A stretch of 52,664 bases of DNA. Origin: an uncultured Pelagibacteraceae bacterium (GTDB taxonomy: Bacteria > Pseudomonadota > Alphaproteobacteria > Pelagibacterales > Pelagibacteraceae). Within the stretch, counting starts at the first letter, position 1. The number at the start of each line of letters is the position of its first letter. The DNA lies in contig CACNTB010000007.1 in NCBI GenBank assembly GCA_902623305.1, forward strand, positions 1 through 52,664, written 5' to 3'. Below the pieces are notes generated by a model. The model made no database searches. It was not told the DNA's origin and worked only from the letters and a program-made list of their open reading frames with translations. The position numbers and the translations under genes were made by a program. This document shows, in pieces, positions 9,783 to 19,118 of the stretch.

Positions 9783-10046
9783 ATGATCAACATAGATGAA
9801 TTAAGAAAAAAAATTATTTACCGATCGAATTATAGAGGTACAAAGGAAATGGATAATCTTTTGGGCACATTTACAAAAAAATATATAAATAATTTAAATG
9901 AAAATGATCTTATAGATTTAGAGAAACTACTTAATATAGATGACAATAATTTATATAATTTTTACAATGGTTTTAAAACTGATTTTGAATTTGAAAATAA
10001 TAATATTAATTTATTATTCAAAAATTTTGATTATTCAAAGAAATGA
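9783..10046 (+). CDS. sdhE: SdhE, FAD assembly factor for succinate dehydrogenase
   Basis: Small antitoxin-CptB/DUF339 protein that promotes covalent flavinylation of SdhA. The signature R-G-x-x-E-x-D is visible as YRGTKEMD at residues 17-24, followed by the helical pattern LDLEKLL typical of the five-helix bundle. The length of 87 residues is normal. A recG-sdhE pairing is common in Alphaproteobacteria. The stop codon abuts the 3' end of tRNA-Ser on the other strand with no spacing. Confidence 0.88.
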   Translation: MINIDELRKKIIYRSNYRGTKEMDNLLGTFTKKYINNLNENDLIDLEKLLNIDDNNLYNFYNGFKTDFEFENNNINLLFKNFDYSKK

Positions 10047-10136
10047 TGGCGGAGAGACTGGGATTCGAACCCAGGAAAGAGTTGCCCCTTTGCCGGTTTT
10101 CAAGACCGGTGCTTTCAACCGCTCAGCCATCTCTCC
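10047..10136 (-). tRNA. tRNA-Ser(UGA)
   Basis: A class II tRNA with a long variable arm. The acceptor is GGAGAGA/TCTCTCC, the anticodon stem CCGGT/ACCGG with loop CTTGAAA (anticodon TGA). The variable arm lies around 10076-10090, and the T arm is CTGGG/CCCAG. The discriminator is G and CCA is encoded at 10047-10049. It is convergent with sdhE. Confidence 0.97.
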
Positions 10137-10222
10137 GTGAGCAAGGTTTTATAATTATAATTATTTAATTCAACCATAAAATAGTCTATTAAACTTATTA
10201 ATTACAAGCATCATGATTTCCT

Positions 10223-11101
10223 ATGAATAAAGAATTTAACAAAGGCTTATTACTTGCTGGGTTTGGATCTTTTTGGTGGGGATTTTTTGGTGTAATTTAT
10301 TTTAAATATATTGCCTATATTGGGCATATCGAACTAGTAGTTCATAGGTGCTTATGGACAGCTTTTACTTTAATTCTGACTACTTTTTTTTTTTCTAAAT
10401 GGAGCGTTTTTTTTAAAATTATAAATAATAAATATAATTTATTTTATTTATTTATCTCAGGTTTTTTAATTTTTATAAATTGGGGTGTATGGATATATGC
10501 TATAGCAACAAATAGAATTATAGATGCAAGTTTTGGGTATTTTATCATGCCCATTTTAAGCGTAATGCTTGGTTATCTTTTTTTTAAAGAGAAACTTAAT
10601 AAAAAAAGAATCTTTTCAATTCTACTAGTTATTTTATCAATTCTTTTTTTGATAATAATTAGTATTAAATCATTGCCTTGGGTTGGTTTGATTGTAGCTT
10701 TAAGTTGGGGTTTTTACAATCTTGTTAGAAAAAAAATCAATGTTGATACTGATATAGGTCTTTTGATAGAGAGTTTATTTATATTACCATTTGCACTATT
10801 TGCGTTTTATTTGATAGCAAGCAAAGGATATAACGATTTTCAATTATCAGATCCTTCAATGATGCTATTTATTTATCTTGCTGGACCTATGACTGTGATA
10901 CCTTTATTTTTATATGTTAGGGGAGTTGAACTTTGTGGTTTAGGACCGACTGGTATGATATTTTATATAACTCCTACTTTACAGTTTTTACTAGGGTATT
11001 TTTATTACAACGAGCCTTTTTCAATAACAAAATTAGTTAGTTTTATTTTTATTTGGATTGCTGTAATTATATATTTGAAAGATTTACATGAAACAAATTA
11101 A
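10223..11101 (+). CDS. rarD: RarD-type EamA/DMT family permease
   Basis: Inner-membrane permease of the drug/metabolite transporter superfamily, RarD subgroup. It has about ten hydrophobic helices over 292 residues. RarD-like segments are the N-terminal GFGSFWWGFFGVIYFK, the VVHRCLWT motif in helix 2, and GPMTVIPLFLYVRGVELCGLG with the YITPTLQFLLGYFYYNEPF ending. RarD was first linked to chloramphenicol resistance, but the natural substrate is not established. It heads a plus-strand run of overlapping genes, ending 14 bp inside the mltB frame. Confidence 0.88.
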   Translation: MNKEFNKGLLLAGFGSFWWGFFGVIYFKYIAYIGHIELVVHRCLWTAFTLILTTFFFSKWSVFFKIINNKYNLFYLFISGFLIFINWGVWIYAIATNRIIDASFGYFIMPILSVMLGYLFFKEKLNKKRIFSILLVILSILFLIIISIKSLPWVGLIVALSWGFYNLVRKKINVDTDIGLLIESLFILPFALFAFYLIASKGYNDFQLSDPSMMLFIYLAGPMTVIPLFLYVRGVELCGLGPTGMIFYITPTLQFLLGYFYYNEPFSITKLVSFIFIWIAVIIYLKDLHETN

Positions 11102-12089
11102 TTTTTTTTTATTTTTTATTCTATTTTCTATTAATTTCTCATTTGCTGATATCAATAAAGAATTTGAAAATTGGAAATTAAATTTTAAAAAAATAGCTTT
11201 AGAAAACAATATTTCAGAAAAAACGTTTGATATAGTTATGTCTGATACTAAATTTTTATCAGACGTAATAAAATATGATAGATATCAACCTGAATTTTAT
11301 GAGGACACCAAAACCTATATTTCAAAAAGAACATCATCAAAAAAAGTTTCTTTAGGAAAGAAGTTTTATGAAAAAAATTCAAAATTAATAAACTCAGTTG
11401 AAAAACAATTTGATATAGAAAGAGAATTGCTTTTAGCTTTAATGGGCATAGAGACTAATTTTGGCACATATGTCGGTAAAATGGATATTTTATCCTCATT
11501 AGCAACTTTAAGCTTTGATAAAAGAAGATCTGAATTTTTTACAAATGAATTATTAATACTTTTACGATTAATAGAAAATGAACAAATAAATTATCAAACT
11601 TTATATGGATCTTGGGCAGGAGCTTTTGGATTTTTTCAATTTATGCCATCTACAATAAAAAATTACGCAATAGATCATGATGGCAATGGATATATAGATT
11701 TAAAAAATAATAATGATGCTTATGCTTCAGCATCAAACTATCTAAATAAAATAGGTTGGAAAAGTGAGGATCCTTGTTTTTATAGAATTAATTTGTCAGA
11801 CAATATACCAAGTAAATATCTTAATATCTCTGCTAAAAAACTTCATGATAAAAAAAAATTAAAATATTTTAGAAAGTATATTAAAAATAATGATCAAATA
11901 GATAACAAGTATAACGCCTCAATTGTAGCAATTGTAACTCCAGATAAAGATATTATACCTGATGCTGAAACTTTATATCCAGCTTATATAGTATTCGATA
12001 ATTATGAGATAATATTAAAATGGAATAGGTCATTGCGATTTGCTTTAGCTGTTTGTACATTAAAAGATAAATTTAAAAATGAACTTTAA
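11088..12089 (+). CDS. MltB-family lytic murein transglycosylase
   Basis: A GH103 lytic transglycosylase that cleaves peptidoglycan glycan strands in the periplasm. It has a signal peptide over residues 1-20 (hydrophobic run ending FSFAD). The catalytic Glu is in the segment LMGIETNFG near residue 123, followed by SWAGAFGFFQFMPST and an aspartate-rich DHDGNGYIDL loop, both SLT_2 hallmarks. At 333 residues it is normal, with no lipobox, so probably soluble or loosely associated. It overlaps rarD by 14 bp and the next gene by 11 bp. The mltB-rlpA-dacC block is a cell-wall group. Confidence 0.93.
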   Translation: MKQINFFLFFILFSINFSFADINKEFENWKLNFKKIALENNISEKTFDIVMSDTKFLSDVIKYDRYQPEFYEDTKTYISKRTSSKKVSLGKKFYEKNSKLINSVEKQFDIERELLLALMGIETNFGTYVGKMDILSSLATLSFDKRRSEFFTNELLILLRLIENEQINYQTLYGSWAGAFGFFQFMPSTIKNYAIDHDGNGYIDLKNNNDAYASASNYLNKIGWKSEDPCFYRINLSDNIPSKYLNISAKKLHDKKKLKYFRKYIKNNDQIDNKYNASIVAIVTPDKDIIPDAETLYPAYIVFDNYEIILKWNRSLRFALAVCTLKDKFKNEL

Positions 12090-12840
12090 AAAACTCTTAT
12101 TAATTATTTCTATATTTTTTTTATCAGCATGTAATCAATTTGATCAAAATAACAAATCCTTAGTTTATATTAGCGATCAAAAGTATAGCAATGCTGGATT
12201 TGCTTTAATTTATAATGATGAAATAAAAAAAGAAAAAAAAATATCTAAAAAAATTGACAATAGAACTCTTTTAATTTTCCATAATAAAATTAAAAAAAAT
12301 TCATTTGTTAAAATTACTAATCCTGTTAATGACAAGTCAATTATAGCAGAAGTAATTTCTAACAATGTTAAATTCTCTTCTTTTTATAACTCTGTTATTA
12401 CGAAACGAATTGCTGAAGAGTTATCTCTTGATCCTAAAGAACCTTATATTGATCTTGTTTTAATCTCAAAAAATTCAACATTTGTTGCTAAAAAAGCAAA
12501 GACTTTTGAAGAGGAGAAAAGTGTAGCCGAAAAAGCTCCTGTTGACGGAATTACTATAGATAATTTAGGTAAAGAAAAAAAAAAAGATGTCAAAATAAAA
12601 AAACCAAAATTTTTATATTCAATAAAGATTGCAGATTTTTATTACAGAGACTCAGCAGAAAATATGGTTAATAGAATAAAAGATAAGACAAATATAAAAA
12701 AATCTACAATCAAGAAACTATCTAAAACTAAATATAGGGTATTATTGGGTCCATTTAATGATATAAAAAAACTAGAAAAATCATTTAATGAAATAAAAGT
12801 ATTAAATTTTGAAAATATAGAAATATTAAAAGATGTTTAG
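12079..12840 (+). CDS. RlpA-like SPOR-domain lipoprotein, probably catalytically inactive
   Basis: Outer-membrane lipoprotein: lipobox LSAC with Cys18. The N-terminal half resembles the RlpA double-psi barrel (GFALIYNDE, then FHNKIKKNSFVKITNPVNDKSIIAEV). Active RlpA has NDRGPF after this beta strand; here the stretch reads SNNVKFSSF, so the catalytic Asp is absent although the His position survives. Residues ~183-253 (FLYSIKIADFYYRDSAENM, YRVLLGPFNDIKKLEKS) match a SPOR domain, which binds denuded septal peptidoglycan. Position between mltB and dacC is where rlpA lies in other Alphaproteobacteria. I infer a structural septal role. Confidence 0.7.
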   Translation: MNFKKLLLIISIFFLSACNQFDQNNKSLVYISDQKYSNAGFALIYNDEIKKEKKISKKIDNRTLLIFHNKIKKNSFVKITNPVNDKSIIAEVISNNVKFSSFYNSVITKRIAEELSLDPKEPYIDLVLISKNSTFVAKKAKTFEEEKSVAEKAPVDGITIDNLGKEKKKDVKIKKPKFLYSIKIADFYYRDSAENMVNRIKDKTNIKKSTIKKLSKTKYRVLLGPFNDIKKLEKSFNEIKVLNFENIEILKDV

Positions 12841-13984
12841 AATATTATTTATTGTAATTATTTTTAGTTTTTTATTTCTAAACATTTCAAAAGCTAATTT
12901 TGATGTAAAGGCAAGAACTGCAATTTTGCAGGATTATCATTCTGAGGAAATTCTTTATGAAAAGGAACCGGATATTTCTATTTATCCAGCCTCTATGACA
13001 AAAATAATGACAGCGATTATTGCTTTTGATCTAATAAAATCAGGTGATCTTAGTTTAGATGAAAAATTTATAATATCAGAGAGAGCTTGGAGATTATCTA
13101 CATCTGGGTACTCTTCAATGTTTATAATGGTAGGTGATCAGGTCTCTGTAGAAAATTTATTGAAAGGCATTATAGTTGCTTCTGGTAATGATGCATGTAT
13201 TGCATTGGCTGAAGGTATAGCAGGCACCGAAGAAGAATTTGCAATTTTAATGACTGCTAAAGCAAAAGAATTAAGTATGGATAATACAAACTTTTCTAAT
13301 TCATCAGGAATAAATGACCCTGACAATTACTCAACTGTTAGAGATATTTTAAAAATGTCTAGATATTTAATTAAAGAACATCCTGAATTTTACAAAATGT
13401 TTGCTGAAAAAGAATTTACATGGAATAGAACAGGGGGTGATCCAATAACACAAGGAAATAGAAATCCTTTGCTTTATAAAAATTTTGGAGCAGATGGAAT
13501 AAAAACTGGTTATTTAGCAGTTGAAAAATATTCTTTAGCATCATCAATTGATAGAAATGGCAGAAGATTGATTGCTGTCGGAAGCGGATTTAATTCAAAA
13601 AATGCTAGATCCAAAGAAAGTACAAAATTACTTACATTTGGTCTTACCAACTATGATCTTGTTGAAATAGCTAAAGCCAATAAACCATTTCACAAAATTG
13701 ATGTTTGGTTGGGAAAAGAAAATAGTGTGGAAGCATATACAAAGGAAGATATTTATAAAACAATCAAAAAAGCGAAAAAAAAACTTTTAAAAGTTATTGT
13801 TAAGTATGATGGACCAGTCGAAGCACCAATTGAAAAAGATCAAAAAATAGCCACTCTCAGAGTTGTTTATAATCAAGAACTTGTTGGTGAGTATGATTTA
13901 CTTTCATCGAAAGAAATTAAAAAAGTTAATTTTTTTACAAGATTAATAAAATCAATAAATTATTTAATTTGGGGTGATGTCTAA
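12833..13984 (+). CDS. dacC: D-alanyl-D-alanine carboxypeptidase (PBP5/6 type)
   Basis: Periplasmic DD-carboxypeptidase trimming the terminal D-Ala from peptidoglycan pentapeptides. It has a signal peptide (residues 1-21, ending SKA). All three penicillin-binding motifs are visible: SMTK near residue 53, SGND near residue 115, and KTG near residue 224. The PBP5-associated beta-sandwich domain follows (YDGPVEAPIEKDQKIATL), then a C-terminal segment likely to be an amphipathic membrane anchor (FTRLIKSINYLIWG). Length 383 is typical. It overlaps the upstream gene by 8 bp and tmk by 8 bp. dacA/dacC naming is uncertain; the function is not. Confidence 0.95.
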   Translation: MFRILFIVIIFSFLFLNISKANFDVKARTAILQDYHSEEILYEKEPDISIYPASMTKIMTAIIAFDLIKSGDLSLDEKFIISERAWRLSTSGYSSMFIMVGDQVSVENLLKGIIVASGNDACIALAEGIAGTEEEFAILMTAKAKELSMDNTNFSNSSGINDPDNYSTVRDILKMSRYLIKEHPEFYKMFAEKEFTWNRTGGDPITQGNRNPLLYKNFGADGIKTGYLAVEKYSLASSIDRNGRRLIAVGSGFNSKNARSKESTKLLTFGLTNYDLVEIAKANKPFHKIDVWLGKENSVEAYTKEDIYKTIKKAKKKLLKVIVKYDGPVEAPIEKDQKIATLRVVYNQELVGEYDLLSSKEIKKVNFFTRLIKSINYLIWGDV

Positions 13985-14591
13985 AAAACCCATCATTGTT
14001 TTTGAGGGTATAGAGGGTAGTGGCAAAAGTTATCATATAAATAAATTATCTAAATATTTTGATAAAAAAAAAATTAATTATATAAAGATAAGAGAACCAG
14101 GTGGAAGTCTTAATTCCGAAAAAATAAGGAAATTAATTTTAAATAAAAAATCTAATTTTAATATATACACTGATTTACTTTTATATTTAGCAGCACGTAG
14201 TGAAAACATAAATCTTATAAAAAAATCATACAAAAAAAAAATTATTTTGATTGATAGATTCACAGACTCAACTATTGCATATCAGCATTATGGTATGGGT
14301 GTTAATTTAAATATTATAAACACCATAAATAAATTTCTATTAAAAAACATTAAAGTCAATTTTACTTTTCTCAATGTTGTAAATAAAAAAAATCTATTTC
14401 AAAGATTAAAAAATAGAAAATCTTTAAATAGATATGATCAGTTTGATATGAATTTTTATAATAAAGTTCAAAAAGGCTTTTTAAAATTAGCTAAATCTAA
14501 TAAAAAATCATACAAAATAATTGATTCTAATTTAGATATAAAAAAAAATGAGGATTTAATTATGAATCAAATTAATAAATTAATTAAATGA
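13977..14591 (+). CDS. tmk: Thymidylate kinase
   Basis: Phosphorylates dTMP to dTDP. The P-loop is EGIEGSGKS at residues 9-17, the substrate motif REPGG near residue 40, and the signature DRFTDSTIAYQ near residue 91. Length is 204 residues. I use ATG at 13977; an in-frame GTG directly before it (13974) is possible. It overlaps dacC by 8 bp and holB by 4 bp (ATGA), giving a coupled tmk-holB pair, which is common because both supply DNA replication. Confidence 0.95.
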   Translation: MSKKPIIVFEGIEGSGKSYHINKLSKYFDKKKINYIKIREPGGSLNSEKIRKLILNKKSNFNIYTDLLLYLAARSENINLIKKSYKKKIILIDRFTDSTIAYQHYGMGVNLNIINTINKFLLKNIKVNFTFLNVVNKKNLFQRLKNRKSLNRYDQFDMNFYNKVQKGFLKLAKSNKKSYKIIDSNLDIKKNEDLIMNQINKLIK

Positions 14592-15517
14592 ATGTAAATC
14601 CCCTAACTCAAATAAATTTATTTGAGCACAAAGAAATTTTTAACCAATTATACAAATTATCTAAAAACGATACTTTGCCTAATAAAATTCTTTTATCTGG
14701 AGAAAAAGGTATTGGAAAATCGACATTAGCATATCATTTAATCAATTTGGTATTGTCGGAAAATGAAGAACACCCTTATGATTATGAAAATAATAAAATT
14801 AATCCAGATAATAAGTCATATAAACTTATACTAAATAAATCTAACCCAAATTTTTACTTAATTGATGTCTTAGAAGAAAAGAAAAATATTGATATAAATC
14901 AAATAAGGGAATTGATAATAAATCTAAACAAATCCTCATTTAATAATAAAAGAAGATTTGTTTTAATTGATAATATTGAATTATTAAACTTAAATTCTAT
15001 TAATGCTTTATTAAAAATTTTAGAAGAACCTAATGAAAATATAAATTTTATTTTAATTAATAACAATAAAAGAGTATTTCCAACTCTTAAATCCAGATGT
15101 TTAAATTTTAAAGTTTTTTTAACAAAAGATCAGTCTATTAGAATTGTTAATCAACTATTAAGCGTCGACATAAAAACTATTATTAATAATAAGTTATTCG
15201 ATTATTATGCTACTCCTGGAAAATTATTTAAATTAATTAAGTTATCTGAAGTATATGACTTAGATCTTGTTAATTTTGATTTAAACACAACTCTAAAAAC
15301 AATAATTAAAGATAAAATTTATAAAAAAGATAAATCAATTATTGAAATTATTTATTCTTTTATTGAACTTTATTTTAGAAACAATATATCTATGGAAAAT
15401 ATTAATTTATTAAATTCATACCATTATTTTTTAAAAAAAATTAATAATACTAGAACTTATAATTTAGATGAGGAATCATTGTTTATGGAATTTGAGGATA
15501 AAATACTAAATGGATAA
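14588..15517 (+). CDS. holB: DNA polymerase III delta' subunit
   Basis: Clamp-loader subunit of the AAA+ type. Walker A is GEKGIGKST near residue 39, and ALLKILEEPNENINFILI matches the conserved segment before the SRC motif (KSRC, near residue 168). There is no zinc-module cysteine cluster. The protein is Lys/Asn/Ile-rich and diverged, but the order tmk-holB-metG-tatD is a conserved bacterial arrangement that supports the call. It overlaps tmk by 4 bp and metG by 8 bp. Confidence 0.9.
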   Translation: MNVNPLTQINLFEHKEIFNQLYKLSKNDTLPNKILLSGEKGIGKSTLAYHLINLVLSENEEHPYDYENNKINPDNKSYKLILNKSNPNFYLIDVLEEKKNIDINQIRELIINLNKSSFNNKRRFVLIDNIELLNLNSINALLKILEEPNENINFILINNNKRVFPTLKSRCLNFKVFLTKDQSIRIVNQLLSVDIKTIINNKLFDYYATPGKLFKLIKLSEVYDLDLVNFDLNTTLKTIIKDKIYKKDKSIIEIIYSFIELYFRNNISMENINLLNSYHYFLKKINNTRTYNLDEESLFMEFEDKILNG

Positions 15518-17051
15518 AACTTATTATATTACCACGCCTATTTACTATCCATCAGCTAAGCCTCATATGGGTCATGCATATTCAAGCATTATCGCAGATT
15601 TCTTTGCAAGATTTAAAAAAATTGACGATTATCAGGTTCATTTTCTTACTGGCACAGACGAACATGGATTAAAAATTCAAAGATCTGCGGAAAAAGCGGG
15701 GAAGGAGCCTCTCGTATTTTGCGATAAAATTAGTCAAACCTTCAGAGATCTTTCGAATACTTTGAATTTATCAAATACTGATTTTATAAGAACTACAGAA
15801 GCTAGACATAAAAAAACAGTTCAACATCTTTGGAATGAACTAGAGAAAAATGATGATATATACTTATCAAATTATTCTGGATGGTATTCTGTATCAGATG
15901 AAGCCTTTTATAACGAAGATGAAATTGAGGAATTAGGAGGAAAAAAAATTGCTATATCATCAAAATCTCCTGTTGAATGGATTGAAGAAGAATCTTATTT
16001 TTTTAGACTTTCCAAGTGGGAAAAACCGTTATTAGAATATTATGAAGCTAATCCAGATTTTATTGCTCCACAATCTAGGAAAAATGAAGTTATTAGTTTT
16101 GTAAAAAGTGGTCTTAAAGACCTTTCTGTTAGTAGAAAAAGTTTTTCATGGGGCATACCTGTTCCAAATAATAAAAACCACGTCATATATGTTTGGCTAG
16201 ATGCTTTAACAAATTATTTGAGTGCATTAAACTATCCTAATACAAGTGATGATTTGTTTAAAAAATTTTGGCCAGCCTCAATACATTTAATTGGAAAAGA
16301 TATACTTAGATTTCATGCTGTTTATTGGCCTGCCTTTTTATTAGCAGCAAAAATTAATTTACCAAAGAGAGTTTATGGGCATGGATGGATATTATCAGGG
16401 GAAGAAAAAATGTCTAAATCCAAAGGAAATATTCTTGATCCACTAGAAATAATTAAAGGGTATGGTCTAGATCCTTTAAGATACTACTTAATTAAAGAAG
16501 TTTCTTTTGGTAATGATGGAAATATATCTCAAGAAAGACTAGAAGATTGTATTAATAGTGATCTAGCTAACAATTATGGAAATTTATGTCAGCGTGTAAC
16601 TGCTTTTGCAATAAAAAATTGTAATGGAAAAATTCCATTAGAAATTAAATTTCATGATGAAGATTTATTAATATTAAATAAGTATAAAGATAATTTAGAT
16701 AATATTAGGTCGCAAATTGACAATCAAAATATTAATTTTTACATTGATTATATTGTAAATTCACTTTTTGAAGCTAACAAATATTTTAATGATCAAGAAC
16801 CATGGAAAAAAAAAGACGATATAATTAGATTAAATACTATTGTTTACACTACTTTAGAAATTGTAAGAAAAATAAGTTTTTTATTATATCCAATTATACC
16901 TGAATCTTCTTTAAAGGCATTAAAGATTTTTGACATTGAAGAAAAAAATATTAAATTAGATTCAGTTTCTAATAATGAGTATTTAACAAAAGGTAATAAT
17001 ATTAATAAAATAGATATACTTTTTAAAAAAATAGAAAAAAACAATGATTGA
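15510..17051 (+). CDS. metG: Methionyl-tRNA synthetase
   Basis: Class I aminoacyl-tRNA synthetase charging tRNA-Met. The HIGH motif appears as PHMGHAYSSI near residue 18, and KMSKS as EKMSKSKGN near residue 297. The insertion domain segment GWYSVSDEAFYNEDE has no CxxC zinc knuckles, as in the alphaproteobacterial MetG type. The protein ends after the anticodon-binding helical domain (513 residues) without the C-terminal tRNA-binding dimer domain of E. coli MetG. It overlaps holB and tatD by 8 bp each. Confidence 0.97.
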   Translation: MDKTYYITTPIYYPSAKPHMGHAYSSIIADFFARFKKIDDYQVHFLTGTDEHGLKIQRSAEKAGKEPLVFCDKISQTFRDLSNTLNLSNTDFIRTTEARHKKTVQHLWNELEKNDDIYLSNYSGWYSVSDEAFYNEDEIEELGGKKIAISSKSPVEWIEEESYFFRLSKWEKPLLEYYEANPDFIAPQSRKNEVISFVKSGLKDLSVSRKSFSWGIPVPNNKNHVIYVWLDALTNYLSALNYPNTSDDLFKKFWPASIHLIGKDILRFHAVYWPAFLLAAKINLPKRVYGHGWILSGEEKMSKSKGNILDPLEIIKGYGLDPLRYYLIKEVSFGNDGNISQERLEDCINSDLANNYGNLCQRVTAFAIKNCNGKIPLEIKFHDEDLLILNKYKDNLDNIRSQIDNQNINFYIDYIVNSLFEANKYFNDQEPWKKKDDIIRLNTIVYTTLEIVRKISFLLYPIIPESSLKALKIFDIEEKNIKLDSVSNNEYLTKGNNINKIDILFKKIEKNND

Positions 17052-17805
17052 TTCACACTGTCATCTAGATCATGAACCATTATTAAGTGATTTAGCTAAT
17101 GTAATACAAAGATCAAAAGAAGTGGGTATAGAAAAATTACTTACTATCTCAACTTCGTTTAAAAGTTTTTCTAGAGTAAAAGATTTAATTAATAAAGATG
17201 AGATGATCTATGGTACTATCGGCATTCATCCCCATGAAAGCTCCACAGATATTATCACTTCAAAGCAGATCATTGAAAGTCTCAATGAAAACTCAAAAAT
17301 TATCGGAATTGGAGAAACTGGGTTAGACTTTTATTATAATAATAGTGAAAAAGACAAGCAGATAGCAAGTTTTAAAGAACATATAGATGCATCCATAAAA
17401 ACCAATATTCCATTAATTGTTCATTCAAGAGATGCAGAAAAAGAAACTTTTGAGATTTTAAATGAATATAAAAATGAAAACCTTAAGATTTTGATGCATT
17501 GTTTTACTGGGTCTAAAGAATTTTCAGAAAAATTAATGACTTTAAATTCATTCTTTTCAGCAAGTGGTATCATTACTTTTAAAAACTCATTAGATTTACA
17601 AGATACGTTCAAATCTATTCCAATGGATAATATCTTAATTGAGACTGATAGCCCTTTTTTAGCACCTGTTCCTAAAAGAGGAAAAAAAAATGAACCATCA
17701 TTCATTGATTTTACTGCTGCAAAATTAGCTGAAATTAAAAATATATCTAAAGAAGATCTTATAAAAAAAACTACAGAGAACTTTAATAAAATATTTTTTA
17801 ATTGA
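17044..17805 (+). CDS. tatD: TatD family metal-dependent hydrolase
   Basis: TIM-barrel hydrolase of the TatD DNase family, proposed 3'-5' exonuclease for DNA/RNA quality control. Metal ligands are visible: HCH in IDSHCHLDH (residues 2-10), GETGLDFYY near residue 91, HSRDAEKE near residue 128, MHCFTGS near 150 and ETDSPFLAP near 200. Length is 253 residues. It overlaps metG by 8 bp. The next gene starts 6 bp after its stop if the ATG at 17811 is used. Confidence 0.95.
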   Translation: MIDSHCHLDHEPLLSDLANVIQRSKEVGIEKLLTISTSFKSFSRVKDLINKDEMIYGTIGIHPHESSTDIITSKQIIESLNENSKIIGIGETGLDFYYNNSEKDKQIASFKEHIDASIKTNIPLIVHSRDAEKETFEILNEYKNENLKILMHCFTGSKEFSEKLMTLNSFFSASGIITFKNSLDLQDTFKSIPMDNILIETDSPFLAPVPKRGKKNEPSFIDFTAAKLAEIKNISKEDLIKKTTENFNKIFFN

Positions 17806-17810
17806 AATTA

Positions 17811-18581
17811 ATGAAATTTATTATTTTAGGCTGTGGAAGTTCAATGGGTGTACCAAGACCAGATGGTTTCTTTGGAAATTGTGATCCTAATAATAAAAAA
17901 AATTATAGAACAAGATGTTCTGCTTTAATAAAAACTACAGATGAAAATATTCTTATAGATACATCTCCTGACCTACGACAACAACTTTTAAGACATAAAA
18001 TAAAAAAAATTCATAAAGTATTATATTCTCATATGCATGGCGATCAAACTCATGGTATAAATGATTTAAGGTCTTTTTATATAAACAGCAGGAAACAGCT
18101 TGATGTTTATGCTGACAAACATACTTCTAAATATCTTAATTCTACATTTTCTTATATATTTAATAGCTATTCAAAAGAATATCCTGCAACATTAAAACTT
18201 AATAAACTGCCAAAAAAAATATTTACAAAAAATAATAATAAAAAAATTGGTATTCAATCAATTATGGTTGAACATGGTAAAGTAAAATCAAATTGCTTTA
18301 TAATTAATAAAAAATTAGCTTATATAAGTGATGTAAGTAAAATTTATAACAAAGATCATAAATATTTTATTAATCTTCAATATTTAATCATTGATTGCTT
18401 GTGGTACAATTATCATCCATCTCATTTTAATTTAGAAACTTCACTTGCAGTAATTAAAAAATTCAAACCCAAAAAAGCTATTCTTACTAACTTATCACCA
18501 GTATTAGATTATAAAGTCCTTAAAAAAATGATGCCTCAAAATATTATTCCAGCACATGATGGATTAACAATAAACTTATAA
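17811..18581 (+). CDS. MBL-fold metallo-hydrolase (PhnP-like)
   Basis: Metallo-beta-lactamase fold phosphodiesterase related to PhnP and to the MBL protein often linked to tatD. The family start MKFIILGCGSSMGVPRP and DTSPDLRQQLL are followed by the zinc motif SHMHGDQTHGI near residue 76 (H-x-H-x-D-x2-H). Later ligands are SDVSK near 168 and the terminal PAHDGL. I chose ATG at 17811; a TTG at 17802 would overlap tatD. Substrate is unproven (cyclic phosphodiesters are possible). Its end overlaps convergent gpx by 6 bp. Confidence 0.88.
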   Translation: MKFIILGCGSSMGVPRPDGFFGNCDPNNKKNYRTRCSALIKTTDENILIDTSPDLRQQLLRHKIKKIHKVLYSHMHGDQTHGINDLRSFYINSRKQLDVYADKHTSKYLNSTFSYIFNSYSKEYPATLKLNKLPKKIFTKNNNKKIGIQSIMVEHGKVKSNCFIINKKLAYISDVSKIYNKDHKYFINLQYLIIDCLWYNYHPSHFNLETSLAVIKKFKPKKAILTNLSPVLDYKVLKKMMPQNIIPAHDGLTINL

Positions 18582-19118
18582 GATATTTTCTATAGCTTTA
18601 ATTATTTTTTTTGACATTGGTTTTGTAAATGATGCAAAAGTGTCTTGAACTTCACCTTCTTTATTAATCAAGATTTTATGAAAATTCCATTTTGGTTCTG
18701 CAGATTTACCATAATTTTCTTTTGCCCATTTGAAGAGTTCATGAGCATTTTTACCTTTAACCTCCGTTAATGTTGTCATAGGAAAGTTAACATTAAAATT
18801 TACCTCACAAAATTCTTTTATATCTGTATTGTTATTTTTTTCTTGATTAAATGAATTAGAAGGAACACCAAGGACAATCAAACCGTTTTCTTTATATAAA
18901 TCCCACAATTCTTGTAATTCATCATATTGCTTTGTAAATCCACAATAACTTGCAGTATTTACAACTAAAATAACTTTTTTTTTGTAATCTTTAAAATTAA
19001 TAGTCTCTCCATTTATATTCTCTATACTGAAATCGTGAAATTTCTTTTCGTAGTTAGCAGTTGCTGAAGTTTTTAAAAAAAACATAACTATAGATAATAA
19101 AAATATTAGTTTTCTCAT
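18576..19118 (-). CDS. Exported glutathione peroxidase-family protein
   Basis: Thioredoxin-fold peroxidase of the GPx/BtuE family that reduces hydroperoxides. A signal peptide over residues 1-21 suggests a periplasmic location. The signature NTASYCGFT (peroxidatic Cys, not selenocysteine), the Gln-containing GVPSNSFNQE loop and KWNFHKILI with Trp-Asn of the catalytic tetrad are all present. At 180 residues it is normal for the family plus leader. Its start overlaps nhaA's stop by 4 bp (ATGA), so it is probably co-transcribed with nhaA. Confidence 0.92.
   Translation of the reverse strand: MRKLIFLLSIVMFFLKTSATANYEKKFHDFSIENINGETINFKDYKKKVILVVNTASYCGFTKQYDELQELWDLYKENGLIVLGVPSNSFNQEKNNNTDIKEFCEVNFNVNFPMTTLTEVKGKNAHELFKWAKENYGKSAEPKWNFHKILINKEGEVQDTFASFTKPMSKKIIKAIENIL

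Noticed and set aside
9940-10140. A 66-residue frame running through sdhE's end and tRNA-Ser
   Set aside because: It translates a tRNA (antisense strand) and overlaps sdhE in another frame; a shadow.
17421-17705. Open frame antisense to tatD (similar shadows at 13138-13326, 14078-14263, 22614-22871, 26170-26355, 24205-24402)
   Set aside because: Each lies inside a well-identified gene and has no family features.
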